Assembly: GCA_045596745.1 (NCBI GenBank) | Contig: JAZODA010000051.1 | Coordinates: forward strand, 4,567 to 68,566 | Length of the DNA stretch: 64,000 nt | Direction of reading: 5' to 3' | DNA from: RGIG3009 sp045596745 | GTDB lineage: Bacteria; Bacillota; Clostridia; Oscillospirales; Acutalibacteraceae | In this document: positions 48,626 through 57,502 of the stretch, piece after piece | Position numbering within the stretch: the first letter of the stretch is position 1 | Layout of the letters: every line of letters begins with the position of its first letter | Notes under the pieces: model-generated | Database searches by the model: none | Seen by the model: the letters and a program-made list of their open reading frames with translations, nothing else | What the model was told of the DNA's origin: nothing | Made by a program: the position numbers and the translations under genes

Positions 48626-48639
48626 AACAAGAGAGGACG

Positions 48640-48662
48640 GACACGACAGTGTCCTTCCTTTT
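48640..48662. terminator. terminator between TM2 and recG genes
   Basis: GGACGGACAC, four-base loop, GTGTCCTTCC with a mismatch and T run. It repeats the hairpin at 47516-47547 almost exactly. Confidence 0.75.
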
Positions 48663-50704
48663 TAATTCAGTCCTTGTTCGCCGTTGCGATGGAAGAGTGC
48701 GGTGACCGCTTCGCGAAGCAGACGGTGTTCGGGTTTCTCCAGCGTCGGGTCGCTTTCGTGCAATGCACGGGCGGTTGCTTGTGCATCGTGAAGCAACTCC
48801 ATATCGCTGAGCAGGTCGGCAATCCGAAGCTCGGGAAGACCGTGCTGTCGGTCACCGAAGAAATCACCCGGGCCGCGCATTTGCAGGTCGGCATCGGCAA
48901 TTTTAAAGCCGTCGGTGGTGTCGCACATCACTTTGAGTCGGTGCTTGGCCTCCTCGTTTTGTGCATCCGAAATCAGAATGCAGGTGGAGGCGTACTGTCC
49001 ACGACCCACGCGACCGCGCAACTGGTGAAGCTGTGCCAAACCGAAGCGTTCGGCGTTTTCAATCACCATCAGCACGGCGTTGGGAACGTCAACACCCACT
49101 TCGACCACGGTGGTGGATACCAGTAGCGACAGACGACCTTCGGAGAAGTCGCGCATCACTGCGTCCTTATCCTTGGTTTTCATTTTGCCGTGGAGCAGAC
49201 CGACAGAGTAGCCTTTAAACGGGCCTTCGGCCAGCTCGCGGGCGTAGGCTTCGGCGGCGACAAGGTCGGTTTCGCCCTCTTCAACCAGAGGACACACGAC
49301 ATACGCCTGACGTCCCTCGTCCAGGAACTTTCGCACATAACCGTAAGCGCGTTCGCGCTTGGCGGTGTCGATAGCATAGGTCTCAATCGGGGTGCGTCCC
49401 GGCGGCAATTCGTTAAGCACCGACACGTCCAAATCGCCGTACACCATCAACGCTAGTGTACGGGGGATGGGGGTGGCGGACATAACCAGCAGATGCGGAT
49501 GAACACCCTTGGCGGCGAGTGCCGCGCGCTGGCGCACACCGAAGCGGTGCTGTTCGTCGGTAATTACCAGACCCAATGCCGCGAATTTCACGGTTTCGGA
49601 TAACAGAGCGTGTGTGCCGACGAGGAACTGACATTCGCCGCTTTCCACCTGTTCCAGCACTTTGTTTTTTTGTGCCTTGGTGAGCGAACCGGTGAGCAGT
49701 CCGATGCGGATGTTCGGCTTATCGGCAAACAGTTTTTGCAGGGAAGCCTGATGCTGGCGCGCGAGGATTTCGGTCGGTGCCATCATCACGCATTGCCAGC
49801 CGTTGCGAATCGCCGTGTAGGCAACCGAGGCGGCAACGGCGGTTTTACCGCTGCCGACATCGCCTTGCAGTAAGCGGTTCATCGGAACACTGCGGCGCAT
49901 ATCCGCCACACAATCCGCCACAGCACGCTGTTGCGCACCCGTCAGCGTAAAGGGGAGCGCGGAGGTGAAATCGGCGGTGTAATCGTTGTGAATACGCACG
50001 GCGGTTTCGGTTAGCTGCCGTCCTTTCATTCCCATTAACCCCAACTGCAAAAGAAGCAGCTCTTCAAACACCAGACGGCGGCGTGCCGCCTCCAGTGCTT
50101 CGCGGTCAGCGGGGAAGTGGATGTTGGCAAGGGCATAGCGGCGTGCGCACAAACGATGCTCCAGACGCAATTCGTGCGGCAGAATATCCCGTTCCAGTTC
50201 GCTGTCGAGCTCCAGCAACGCGGCGGCGGTAATCTTCTCCAGATAACGAGAGGTAAGTCCTGCTGTCAGCGGATAAATGGGGCGGATGCGTGCGCCGGTT
50301 TCCGCCGGTTCAATCAGCGGTGAAGTCATTTCAGGCGAGCGACCGCCTGTCAGCGTGCCGAACAGCAGATACTGTTGCCCTGCCTTGATTTTTTGGGCGG
50401 CATAAGGGTTGTTGAAAAGGGTAACGCGCACCACAGTGGAGCTGTCTGCCACCGAAAACGTGAACAGCGAGAGGCCTTTTCGAACGCGGCGCTCTACCGG
50501 GGCGGTCAGCGCGGTGCCGCGAATGCAGCACGCTTCACCGCGAGGCGCATCCGCCGCAGGAACAATCGCCGACCAGTCTTCATACTGGCGGGGGTAATGT
50601 TCCAGCAAATCGCCGACGGTGCGGATGTTCAGGCGCGCAAGAAGAGCCGCCCGCTTTTCGCCGACGCCTTTGAGATATTGAACCGAGGTTTCGGGAGTAA
50701 TCAC
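48662..50704 (-). CDS. recG: ATP-dependent DNA helicase RecG
   Basis: Branch migration helicase that rescues stalled forks and processes junctions. The 680-residue protein has the N-terminal wedge domain with OB fold, Walker A LLQGDVGSGKTAVA, DEQH in LVITDEQHRFGVRQR, SATPIPRTLA, and the C-terminal TRG-like block QLRGRVGRG. The GTG at 50704 was chosen because AAAGGAGGG is six bases before it; a TTG eight codons earlier would overlap that site. Confidence 0.96.
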   Translation of the reverse strand: MITPETSVQYLKGVGEKRAALLARLNIRTVGDLLEHYPRQYEDWSAIVPAADAPRGEACCIRGTALTAPVERRVRKGLSLFTFSVADSSTVVRVTLFNNPYAAQKIKAGQQYLLFGTLTGGRSPEMTSPLIEPAETGARIRPIYPLTAGLTSRYLEKITAAALLELDSELERDILPHELRLEHRLCARRYALANIHFPADREALEAARRRLVFEELLLLQLGLMGMKGRQLTETAVRIHNDYTADFTSALPFTLTGAQQRAVADCVADMRRSVPMNRLLQGDVGSGKTAVAASVAYTAIRNGWQCVMMAPTEILARQHQASLQKLFADKPNIRIGLLTGSLTKAQKNKVLEQVESGECQFLVGTHALLSETVKFAALGLVITDEQHRFGVRQRAALAAKGVHPHLLVMSATPIPRTLALMVYGDLDVSVLNELPPGRTPIETYAIDTAKRERAYGYVRKFLDEGRQAYVVCPLVEEGETDLVAAEAYARELAEGPFKGYSVGLLHGKMKTKDKDAVMRDFSEGRLSLLVSTTVVEVGVDVPNAVLMVIENAERFGLAQLHQLRGRVGRGQYASTCILISDAQNEEAKHRLKVMCDTTDGFKIADADLQMRGPGDFFGDRQHGLPELRIADLLSDMELLHDAQATARALHESDPTLEKPEHRLLREAVTALFHRNGEQGLN

Positions 50705-50728
50705 AGGTAGCCCTCCTTTCCTTTGCAA

Positions 50729-50766
50729 AACAGCCGATAACGGACCATGTCGTTATCGGCTGTTGT
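50729..50766 (-). terminator. terminator between fakA and recG (minus strand)
   Basis: AACAGCCGATAACG (50729-50742) pairs with CGTTATCGGCTGTT (50751-50764); on the minus strand it ends in TTTT just before the recG binding site. Confidence 0.8.
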
Positions 50767-50769
50767 AAG

Positions 50770-52440
50770 TTATTCGATCGAGATGAAGTAGTAGTACACC
50801 GGCTGGCCACCGTTGATAACGGTAATCTCGATGTCGTTGCCGTAGCGTTCCTCCAAAGCAGCTTTCAGAGCGTTTGCTTTCTTCGGGCTGACACCTTCGC
50901 CATACATGATGGTGATAAACGAACTACCTTTGCCGCTCAGACGGCGGGATTTGACCATACTCTTGGTCAGCTTGAATGCGGCAAACTGCATATCCTTGTC
51001 GGTGAAGGACAACTTGCCGTTATCCAATGCCAGAATATCGCCTTCGTGAATGTTGCGGCCTTCAAAGTCGCTGTCGCGTGCGGCGAAGGTGACGGAACCG
51101 GTGGAGACGTTGTCCGCCGCTTTCATCATCGCCGTGAGATTATCTTTCACAGCGGCGTCGGGATCAAATGCCAGCATAGCGGCAACGCCCTGCGGAATGG
51201 TGCGGGTGGGGAGAACGTGAACTTCGCGGTCTGCCAGCGGAATCGCCTGCTCGGCAGCGAGAATGATGTTCTTGTTGTTGGGAAGCACGTAGACCACCTT
51301 GGCGGGGGTCGCTTCGATTGCGCTGAGGATGTCATCGGTGGAGGGGTTCATCGTCTGACCGCCGGAAACCACCTGCAGACAGCCCAAATCGGAGAACAGC
51401 GACTTCAGACCATCACCGGCGGCAACGGAAACAAAGCCGAACTCTTCTTCCGGCTCCACGCGCTCGAGAGCAGGAGGAGCAGCGGCTTCGGGTTCATCGA
51501 CCCAGCCGGCACTTTCGTGCTGAATACGCATATTTTCCACCTTGACGGTTTCAAACTGACCGTATTCCACACCCTTGGAGAGTGCTTTACCGGGATCGTT
51601 GGTGTGCACGTGAACCTTGATGATATCTTCATCATCCACCACGACTACGCAGTCGCCGATGGATTCCAGATACGCACGCAGTTTCAGGGGCTCTTTGGTG
51701 CATTCCTTGTCGCGGGCGACGATAAACTCGGTGCAGTAGGTGAAGGTAATCTCTGCATCGAACGTCGCGGCAGCGCTCGCCTTGCGTTCGGGAGCGGGGG
51801 CAGCGGAAGGAGCAGACGCACCCTCAACAATGGGTTCGCCGCGGAACACCGCCTGCATCGCGCGCAGGATGATGTAAAGACCCTGACCACCGGCGTCAAC
51901 AACACCGGCCTTTTTCAAAACAGGGAGCAAATCGGGGGTGCGCTGCAGCGAAGCATATGCTTCGGCACAGATAACCTCCCAGACCGATTCCACAGAGGAA
52001 TCGGTTTTGCCGGCGGCAACACCCTTTTCGGCTGCTTCGCGGGCAACGGTGAGAATAGTACCCTCGGTGGGCTTCATAACAGCTTTGTAAGCCGCTTCCA
52101 CACCGAGTTTCAAAGCGGCAGCCAAATCGGCGCCGTTGGCTTCGGTTTTACCCTTAAGGCCCTTGGAGAAGCCGCGGAACAAAAGCGACAGAATAACGCC
52201 CGAGTTACCGCGCGCACCACGCAACAATGCCGCCGAAGCCGCATCCGCCGTTTCACTGACGGTAGGATCCTGCAGACGAGAAAGCTCTCGGGCAGCTGCC
52301 GAGATCGTCATGGACATATTCGTACCGGTATCACCATCGGGGACGGGGAAGATGTTCAGTTCGTCGACTTCCTGCTTGCGCAGAGACAGGGCGTTTGATG
52401 CCGAAATCATGGCATCGCGCAGTAGTTTACCTTGAATCAA
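50770..52440 (-). CDS. DAK2/DegV-type fatty acid kinase FakA-like protein (YloV)
   Basis: A 556-residue protein of the FakA/YloV family. The N-terminal DhaL-like domain has NIFPVPDGDTGTNM with the nucleotide-metal aspartates and GARGNSGVILS; the middle and C-terminal domains (VVVDDEDIIKVHVHT, YVLPNNKNIILAAEQA) match the rest of the family. FakA phosphorylates fatty acids held by FakB (DegV) proteins; a DegV gene lies 4 kb away. The TTG at 52440 was chosen since AAAGGAG is eight bases before it and gives the usual start IQGKLLRDAMI. Confidence 0.9.
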   Translation of the reverse strand: MIQGKLLRDAMISASNALSLRKQEVDELNIFPVPDGDTGTNMSMTISAAARELSRLQDPTVSETADAASAALLRGARGNSGVILSLLFRGFSKGLKGKTEANGADLAAALKLGVEAAYKAVMKPTEGTILTVAREAAEKGVAAGKTDSSVESVWEVICAEAYASLQRTPDLLPVLKKAGVVDAGGQGLYIILRAMQAVFRGEPIVEGASAPSAAPAPERKASAAATFDAEITFTYCTEFIVARDKECTKEPLKLRAYLESIGDCVVVVDDEDIIKVHVHTNDPGKALSKGVEYGQFETVKVENMRIQHESAGWVDEPEAAAPPALERVEPEEEFGFVSVAAGDGLKSLFSDLGCLQVVSGGQTMNPSTDDILSAIEATPAKVVYVLPNNKNIILAAEQAIPLADREVHVLPTRTIPQGVAAMLAFDPDAAVKDNLTAMMKAADNVSTGSVTFAARDSDFEGRNIHEGDILALDNGKLSFTDKDMQFAAFKLTKSMVKSRRLSGKGSSFITIMYGEGVSPKKANALKAALEERYGNDIEITVINGGQPVYYYFISIE

Positions 52441-52490
52441 ACGTAGCACTCCTTTTCGGAACACGGGTATATCACCCGGCGTCGCAGACA

Positions 52491-52844
52491 TTATTCGGCT
52501 TTCATACCGTCGATATACACGTTAACCCGCTTAACGGACAAGCCGGTGGCTTCCTCTACCGTGTAGCGGACTTTGTTGACAATGCTCTTGGAAATCTCGG
52601 CAATATTCATACCGTAAATAACGCAAATGTGGAGATCCACAACCAGACGGCTGTTCTCGCTGCGCACACGGATGCCTTCATCGGCAAACACGCGGCGGAA
52701 GAAAATCGAACGGATACCCTGGCGGGTGCCGCTCTTTACCATACCGGCGACACCGTAGCAAGAGGAGACGGCGTTGCCGATCAGATAAGCAAAATACTCC
52801 TGAGAGATTTCGATGGTTCCCAGGTGGTTTTCGATACGGATCAT
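52491..52844 (-). CDS. Asp23/Gls24 family envelope stress protein (YloU-like)
   Basis: A 117-residue protein of the Asp23 family, opening IRIENHLGTIEISQEYFAYLIGNA and ending VKRVNVYIDGMKAE, with VDLHICVIYGMNIAEI in the middle. It lies upstream of the fakA-like gene, as yloU does to yloV in Bacillus. The role is probably linked to the envelope; no enzyme activity is known. The ATG at 52844 follows AAAGGTG. The frame is open for a further 239 codons upstream, but that crosses both promoters and a real gene on the other strand. Confidence 0.9.
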   Translation of the reverse strand: MIRIENHLGTIEISQEYFAYLIGNAVSSCYGVAGMVKSGTRQGIRSIFFRRVFADEGIRVRSENSRLVVDLHICVIYGMNIAEISKSIVNKVRYTVEEATGLSVKRVNVYIDGMKAE

Positions 52845-52925
52845 ACGGTCAGCACACCTTTCTGTGTAGAAATACAGCAAAAGAGTTATAAGAGTGGATG
52901 GGTATACCACCACACAGTCAGTGTT

Positions 52926-52954
52926 ATTATAACGCACTTTGACGGAATAATCAA
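52926..52954 (-). promoter_or_regulatory. promoter of the Asp23-fakA-recG genes
   Basis: On the minus strand TTGATT (52949-52954) and TATAAT (52926-52931), spacer 17, about 80 bases before the Asp23 start. Confidence 0.75.
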
Positions 52955-52990
52955 GAGGAAAAGACAAGGTTTGGTAAAAATGATAAAGCA

Positions 52991-53020
52991 TTGACAAAAA
53001 CAGGGAGGTTGCTTTATAAT
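52991..53020 (+). promoter_or_regulatory. strong promoter of the HPrK-PqqD-S26-ABC operon
   Basis: TTGACA (52991-52996) and TATAAT (53015-53020), both perfect consensus, spacer 18. The leader to the GTG at 53079 would be about 52 bases. Confidence 0.85.
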
Positions 53021-53078
53021 ATAGGATAACTATAAAATGCAATTTTATTGCCATTTGGCAGCGAGGGGAGGGTGCTCT

Positions 53079-53948
53079 GTGCAGCGTGTACGCATTGCGG
53101 ATATGGTCATTGATATGACCAATACCGATAAGGCTTTTTTCGAGCATCGCCTGCAGGCGTATCGGGATGATTCCGACGGCGCGGCGGATTTGAGCATCGC
53201 CTTCGAGACGCCGAATGAAATCACGCCGCCTGTCGGCCCGACCACTGTTTGTAACGAGCGGTTGCGTGTTACGGAACTGGCGGACGGTCGCCGCGCACGC
53301 GGTCTTTACGGCAGTAAGAGCGGTCGTCTGTTGCAGACGATTACCTGCACGACGGATTACAGCGATGCGCAGATTCAAGTGCCGATTGACAGAGCGCATC
53401 CGCGCCTGTCGCTGACGGACTTTGAGTATATGTTCACCGGTGTGGTGTTCTCCGATCGGTTGACGTATCAAGGCGGCTTGGTGCTGCACGGTTCTTCGCT
53501 GGCATTTGATGGCAACGGTATTGTCTTTTCCGCGCCCTCCGGCACGGGTAAATCTACCCACACGGGTTTGTGGCGTCAGCGGTACGGTGAGCGCGTTGTG
53601 ATGCTTAACGATGACAAGCCGGCAATCCGCTTCGCTAAGGATGGCACGCCGCTGGTGTACGGAACGCCGTGGAGCGGTAAAACCGAGCTTAACAGCAATG
53701 CCAAAGCGCCACTTCGTGCGATTGTGTTCTTACAGCGTGGGGAAGAAAATAAGATTCGTCGCTTGTCGCCGACCGAGTCGCTTTTATATATCAATCGCGA
53801 ATTGCAATTGCCGTATCACGATGCGGCGCTGGGCGAAAAGCTTTTGGATACGACGATGCGTTTGCTGCAGACCGTGCCTGCTTATCTGATGGAATGCACC
53901 ATCAGCGAAGAGGCGGTGGAACTGGTTCGCGAAACGCTTTCTCTGTGA
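53079..53948 (+). CDS. HPr-kinase-like P-loop protein
   Basis: A 289-residue protein. The C-terminal half has a P-loop GIVFSAPSGTGKSTHTGLW, then MLNDDKPAI and VYGTPWSGKTELN, similar to the kinase domain of HPr kinase/phosphorylase and to the HPrK-like proteins of peptide gene clusters, where some phosphorylate a serine of the precursor. The first half is family-specific. The GTG at 53079 was chosen since GAGGGGAGG lies just before it; an ATG at 53037 would be only about ten bases from the predicted transcript start and lacks a binding site. First gene of a four-gene operon. Confidence 0.75.
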   Translation: MQRVRIADMVIDMTNTDKAFFEHRLQAYRDDSDGAADLSIAFETPNEITPPVGPTTVCNERLRVTELADGRRARGLYGSKSGRLLQTITCTTDYSDAQIQVPIDRAHPRLSLTDFEYMFTGVVFSDRLTYQGGLVLHGSSLAFDGNGIVFSAPSGTGKSTHTGLWRQRYGERVVMLNDDKPAIRFAKDGTPLVYGTPWSGKTELNSNAKAPLRAIVFLQRGEENKIRRLSPTESLLYINRELQLPYHDAALGEKLLDTTMRLLQTVPAYLMECTISEEAVELVRETLSL

Positions 53949-53962
53949 AAGGATGAGACGGT

Positions 53963-54226
53963 ATGAAGATTAAAGAGGGGTTTGTCCTGCGCAATATCTG
54001 CGGTGAGTACGTCGTGGTGGCTGTCGGTCGCCAGACGCTGGATTTCAAAGGGCTGATTAAGCTGAACGAAACCGGCGCGTTTTTGTGGGAAAAGCTGCAG
54101 GCAGAGTGTACCGAAGAGCAATTGCAGGCTGCTATGCTTTCGGAATATGACGTGGATGCTGCCACGGCGCAGGCGGACATTGAGACGTTTATTGCGTCGC
54201 TGCGTTCGGCGGATTTGTTGGCATGA
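53963..54226 (+). CDS. PqqD-like peptide recognition protein
   Basis: An 87-residue protein. LNETGAFLWEKLQ and the following helices (EEQLQAAMLSEYDVDAATAQADIETFI, about residues 50-77) are the pattern of PqqD domains, the RiPP recognition element that binds leader peptides and presents them to modifying enzymes. It starts KEGFVLRNICGEYVVV, the usual opening strand pair. AAAGGATGAG precedes the ATG. Stop and next start overlap (ATGA). No known modifying enzyme (radical SAM, cyclase) is next to it. Confidence 0.85.
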   Translation: MKIKEGFVLRNICGEYVVVAVGRQTLDFKGLIKLNETGAFLWEKLQAECTEEQLQAAMLSEYDVDAATAQADIETFIASLRSADLLA

Positions 54227-54696
54227 AGCCGATAGAAACACAGGTGGCGATGGCGGAACTGCTGCCGATGATTGAAGACTCGTTCCGACAGGGCCTGACC
54301 GTTACGCTGGGCGTTACCGGAAGCAGTATGGTGCCGTTGTTCCGACATAAGAGGGACAGCGTGATTTTATCGCCGTGCAATCCGCTGAAGCTTCGGCGCG
54401 GGGATGTGCCGCTGTATCGTCGCCTTGACGGAAAGTTTGTTTTGCATCGCATTTTGCGTGTGAAAAAAGATACCTACACACTGGCAGGCGACGCCCAGAG
54501 CGAACTGGAAGTCGGTTTGCCGAAAACGTGTGTTATCGCGGTGATGACAGGGTTTATCCGCAAGGGAAAGACTGTCAGCTGCCGCAGCTTGCGGTATCGG
54601 ATGTACAGCAGTCTTTGGATGCTGCTGCGTCCGGTTCGACCGTATCTGTTCCGTGTTGTATCCCGATTGCGGAGGAGGAAGAAACGTGAAGCATAA
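54223..54696 (+). CDS. S24/S26-type peptidase, Ser-His form
   Basis: A 157-residue protein with the signal-peptidase-like core. The serine is S35 in VTGSSMVPLF, and the second catalytic residue is histidine (H75 in KFVLHRIL) instead of the lysine of bacterial signal peptidase I, as in SipW and archaeal or ER enzymes. GDAQSELE matches the GDN box. No N-terminal membrane helix is present, and the C-terminal end is very basic, so it is not a normal signal peptidase. In this operon it could remove a leader peptide; that is inference. Confidence 0.8.
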   Translation: MKPIETQVAMAELLPMIEDSFRQGLTVTLGVTGSSMVPLFRHKRDSVILSPCNPLKLRRGDVPLYRRLDGKFVLHRILRVKKDTYTLAGDAQSELEVGLPKTCVIAVMTGFIRKGKTVSCRSLRYRMYSSLWMLLRPVRPYLFRVVSRLRRRKKREA

Positions 54697-56383
54697 CAAG
54701 ACAGCGGGAGCTTGGTTGTTCCAAAACACGCGGCGTCAATTGCCGGGTGTTTTGTTGCTGTCTGTTCTCAGCGCCGCCACGGCGATGGGATATCTTTGGC
54801 TCGCGTGGCTGTCCAAGGATTTGCTAGAAGCGGCGCAGGCGCTGCTTCAAAGCGATACACCCCGCACAGTGTGGGAATGCTTAAAGCACCCGTCGCTGTA
54901 CACGCCTGCCATCACGGTAGTTTGCGTGGTAATCGGCCAGATTCTCTTGCACATTGTTACCAGTCGTCTTAAAGTATATGCGGCAGGCAAACTGGAGATT
55001 CGCCTGCGTGAAAAGGTGTTTTCCTCGCTGGTGCGTGCGGACTATACGGCGGTGCATTCGTATCATTCCGGTGAACTCATCACTCGCCTGACCAGTGATG
55101 TTACGGTGGTGTCGCAAGGTGTTACCGGGTTGCTTCCCAACGCGGTTTCGTTGTTTGCTCGTCTGATTGGCGGTATTATTCTGTTGGTGATACTGGCACC
55201 CGGCTTGTCGCTGGTTGTTGTTGGCATCGGCGTCGTCGTGATGATCGGTTCTCGCTTCTACGGAAGCGGTATGAAGCGGCTTCACAAGCGCTGCCAGGAG
55301 GAATACGGCAAAACACGGTCGTTTATGCAGGAGGCGTTTGCGCATCTGCTGTCGCTGAAAGCCTTTGCCGCCGAAGATGCCGCACAGACGGAGCTGGATG
55401 TGCGCCAGGGCGAGCATTTCCGCTGGAAAATGCGCCGCAATCTGTTGCAGGTTATCGGCAGTACCGCGATTTATGCGGTGATGACAGCGGCGTATTACAT
55501 TATGCTGTTGTGGTGCGCGTTCGGCATTGCTGTCGGTACGATGACGGTCGGTACGCTGACGGCGTTGTTGCAGGTGTTTGAGCAACTGCAGTCTCCGCTT
55601 CGCAATGCGTCCGGGTTGCTTTCGCAGTATTATGCCATTTTGGCATCTGCCGAGCGGTTGCAGCAGACGGACGAGATTGAGCCTGAGCAGATTGAGGAAC
55701 TTCCGACAGACCGTCGGTCGCTTGTCAGCGGTTTCCGCCGCTTGGCACTTTCCGACGTGGCGTTTTCCTATGACGCCGACACGCCGGTGCTTTGCGGTGT
55801 GGATTTGTCGGTGGAACGTGGCGAGTGTGTGGCGCTGGTTGGCCCGTCGGGTATCGGCAAAAGCACATTGATGAAGTTGATTCTTGCCATCCATCACTGC
55901 GACAGTGGTCGTATTGCTCTGGAAGGCGACACCGATGTATCTGTCAGTGCTTCCTGCCGCAGCCTGATGGCGTATGTGCCGCAAGGAAACACGTTGATTT
56001 CCGGAACGATTCGCCAGAACATTGCCTTTTTCCGCGACGTGACGGATGAGGAGATTCTGAAGGTGCTTCGCCTCGCGTGCCTGGAGGAATTTGTCTCCAC
56101 GCTGCCGAATGGGTTAGATACGGTAATCGGTGAGCAGGGCTTCGGCGTGTCCGAAGGTCAGGCGCAACGCATCGGCGTGGCTCGTGCGCTGCTGCACGAT
56201 GCACCGTTGCTGCTGTTGGACGAATGCACTTCGGCGTTGGACCCCAAAACCGAAGAGCAGATGCTTCGCAATTTGCGCGGACTCAGCGACAAAGCAGTGT
56301 TACTGATTTCTCACAAGGACACCACCGTTGCCGGATGTGATCGGGTGCTTCGTCTGCAAGATGGGCGGTTAACACCGACATAA
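54686..56383 (+). CDS. ABC transporter, fused membrane and ATPase domains
   Basis: A 565-residue exporter half-transporter. Residues about 15-300 hold six membrane helices of type I exporter form, and the ATPase domain follows: Walker A LVGPSGIGKSTLM, signature VSEGQAQRIGVARAL (a variant of LSGGQ), Walker B LLLLDECTSALD, H-loop ISHKD. It likely works as a homodimer and exports a peptide or lipid-linked product. The GTG at 54686 follows GGAGGAGG and overlaps the peptidase gene; last gene of the operon, ended by a terminator. Confidence 0.9.
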   Translation: MKHNKTAGAWLFQNTRRQLPGVLLLSVLSAATAMGYLWLAWLSKDLLEAAQALLQSDTPRTVWECLKHPSLYTPAITVVCVVIGQILLHIVTSRLKVYAAGKLEIRLREKVFSSLVRADYTAVHSYHSGELITRLTSDVTVVSQGVTGLLPNAVSLFARLIGGIILLVILAPGLSLVVVGIGVVVMIGSRFYGSGMKRLHKRCQEEYGKTRSFMQEAFAHLLSLKAFAAEDAAQTELDVRQGEHFRWKMRRNLLQVIGSTAIYAVMTAAYYIMLLWCAFGIAVGTMTVGTLTALLQVFEQLQSPLRNASGLLSQYYAILASAERLQQTDEIEPEQIEELPTDRRSLVSGFRRLALSDVAFSYDADTPVLCGVDLSVERGECVALVGPSGIGKSTLMKLILAIHHCDSGRIALEGDTDVSVSASCRSLMAYVPQGNTLISGTIRQNIAFFRDVTDEEILKVLRLACLEEFVSTLPNGLDTVIGEQGFGVSEGQAQRIGVARALLHDAPLLLLDECTSALDPKTEEQMLRNLRGLSDKAVLLISHKDTTVAGCDRVLRLQDGRLTPT

Positions 56384-56417
56384 TCCGCTAAAAACAACCT
56401 TGATTTTCAAGAATTCT

Positions 56418-56463
56418 CGCCACAGTAGAGAAGTGCTTTCTTCCTCTACTGTGGCGTTTTCTG
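56418..56463 (+). terminator. strong terminator after the ABC transporter
   Basis: CGCCACAGTAGAG (56418-56430) pairs perfectly with CTCTACTGTGGCG (56444-56456), followed by four T. Confidence 0.88.
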
Positions 56464-56511
56464 TTGTAGAGACAAGAAACAAGGGAAGAGAGTGTAAACG
56501 CGTGCGTTCCG

Positions 56512-56520
56512 TGTTATACT
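56512..56520 (+). promoter_or_regulatory. extended -10 element before the DegV gene
   Basis: TGT then TATACT (56515-56520), an extended -10; no convincing -35 is present at 17 bases. Confidence 0.4.
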
Positions 56521-56570
56521 GGGTGACAGAAGAAAAGCACCGCCGTGTGCTGAATTTAGGAGGACACTAT

Positions 56571-57458
56571 ATGAGTTTGTACATCCTGAGCTGTTGCTCA
56601 ACCGCCGATCTTAAGAAAGCGCATTTTGAAGAGCGCGACATCCGTTACATCTGCTTTCACTACTCGCTGGACGGCAAAGAGTATGCCGACGATTTGGGTG
56701 AGACCATTGCGTTTGAAGATTTCTATCGTATGATGGCCGAGGGTGCCGAGACGAGCACCTCGCAGGTGAACATCTCCGAATACCTCGATTATTTCAGCGC
56801 CCTGCTGGCCGAGGGTAAGGATGTGCTTCATCTGGCACTGTCCTCCGGTATTTCAGGTTCGGTTAACTCCGCTCGCAACGCGGCGGCGATTGCGGCTGAG
56901 CGGTATCCTGAGCGCAAAATCTATGTTGTGGACTCGCTGGCGGCGGCGTCCGGCTTTGGCCTTTTGATGGATAAGCTGGCCGATCTGCGCGATGAGGGAA
57001 TGTCGATTGATGAACTGCGCGATTGGGCGGAGGAGAACAAAAACAAGCTGCACCACTGGTTCTTCTCGACCGACCTGACCTTCTTTGTCAAGGGTGGCCG
57101 TATTTCCAAGGCGGCAGGTTGGTTCGGTGGTCTGCTGAGCATCTGCCCGCTTCTGAATGTTAACGACAAGGGTCAGCTCGTGCCCCGCAGCAAGATTCGC
57201 GGTAAGAAACAGGTCATCCGCGCTATCTATGAGCAGATGGTCGAGCACGCCGAGAACGGAACGAAGTATTCCGGCAAATGCTACATTTCGCATTCCGCTT
57301 GCTACGAGGATGCGCGTGCCGTTGCCGATTTGGTGGAAGAGAGCTTCCCGAATCTCAATGGTAAGGTCGAGATTAAGGATATCGGCACGACTATCGGCAG
57401 TCACACCGGTCCCGGTACGGTGGCACTGTTCTTCTGGGGCGACACCCGCACGGCATAA
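56571..57458 (+). CDS. DegV family protein (FakB-like)
   Basis: A 295-residue fatty-acid-binding protein of the DegV/FakB family. LHLALSSGISGSVNSARNAA is the conserved head-group site (residues about 90-108), followed by VVDSLAAASGFGLL and KGGRISKAAGWFGGLLSICPLL. FakB proteins present a fatty acid to FakA for phosphorylation; a FakA-like gene lies 4 kb upstream on the other strand. The ATG at 56571 follows TTAGGAGGA. The bases before it carry an extended -10. Confidence 0.92.
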   Translation: MSLYILSCCSTADLKKAHFEERDIRYICFHYSLDGKEYADDLGETIAFEDFYRMMAEGAETSTSQVNISEYLDYFSALLAEGKDVLHLALSSGISGSVNSARNAAAIAAERYPERKIYVVDSLAAASGFGLLMDKLADLRDEGMSIDELRDWAEENKNKLHHWFFSTDLTFFVKGGRISKAAGWFGGLLSICPLLNVNDKGQLVPRSKIRGKKQVIRAIYEQMVEHAENGTKYSGKCYISHSACYEDARAVADLVEESFPNLNGKVEIKDIGTTIGSHTGPGTVALFFWGDTRTA

Positions 57459-57468
57459 AGTAAAAAAG

Positions 57469-57501
57469 AACCCCGACAGGTTGTGTACCTGTCGGGGTTT
57501 T
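57469..57501. terminator. bidirectional terminator between DegV and EamA genes
   Basis: AACCCCGACAGGT (57469-57481) pairs with ACCTGTCGGGGTT (57487-57499), with A and T tracts on either side. Confidence 0.92.
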
Positions 57502-57502
57502 G

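Noticed and set aside
52845..53561. Longer N terminus for the Asp23-family gene
   Set aside because: Would cross both divergent promoters and overlap the HPrK-like gene; the ATG at 52844 has a good binding site and gives the family start.
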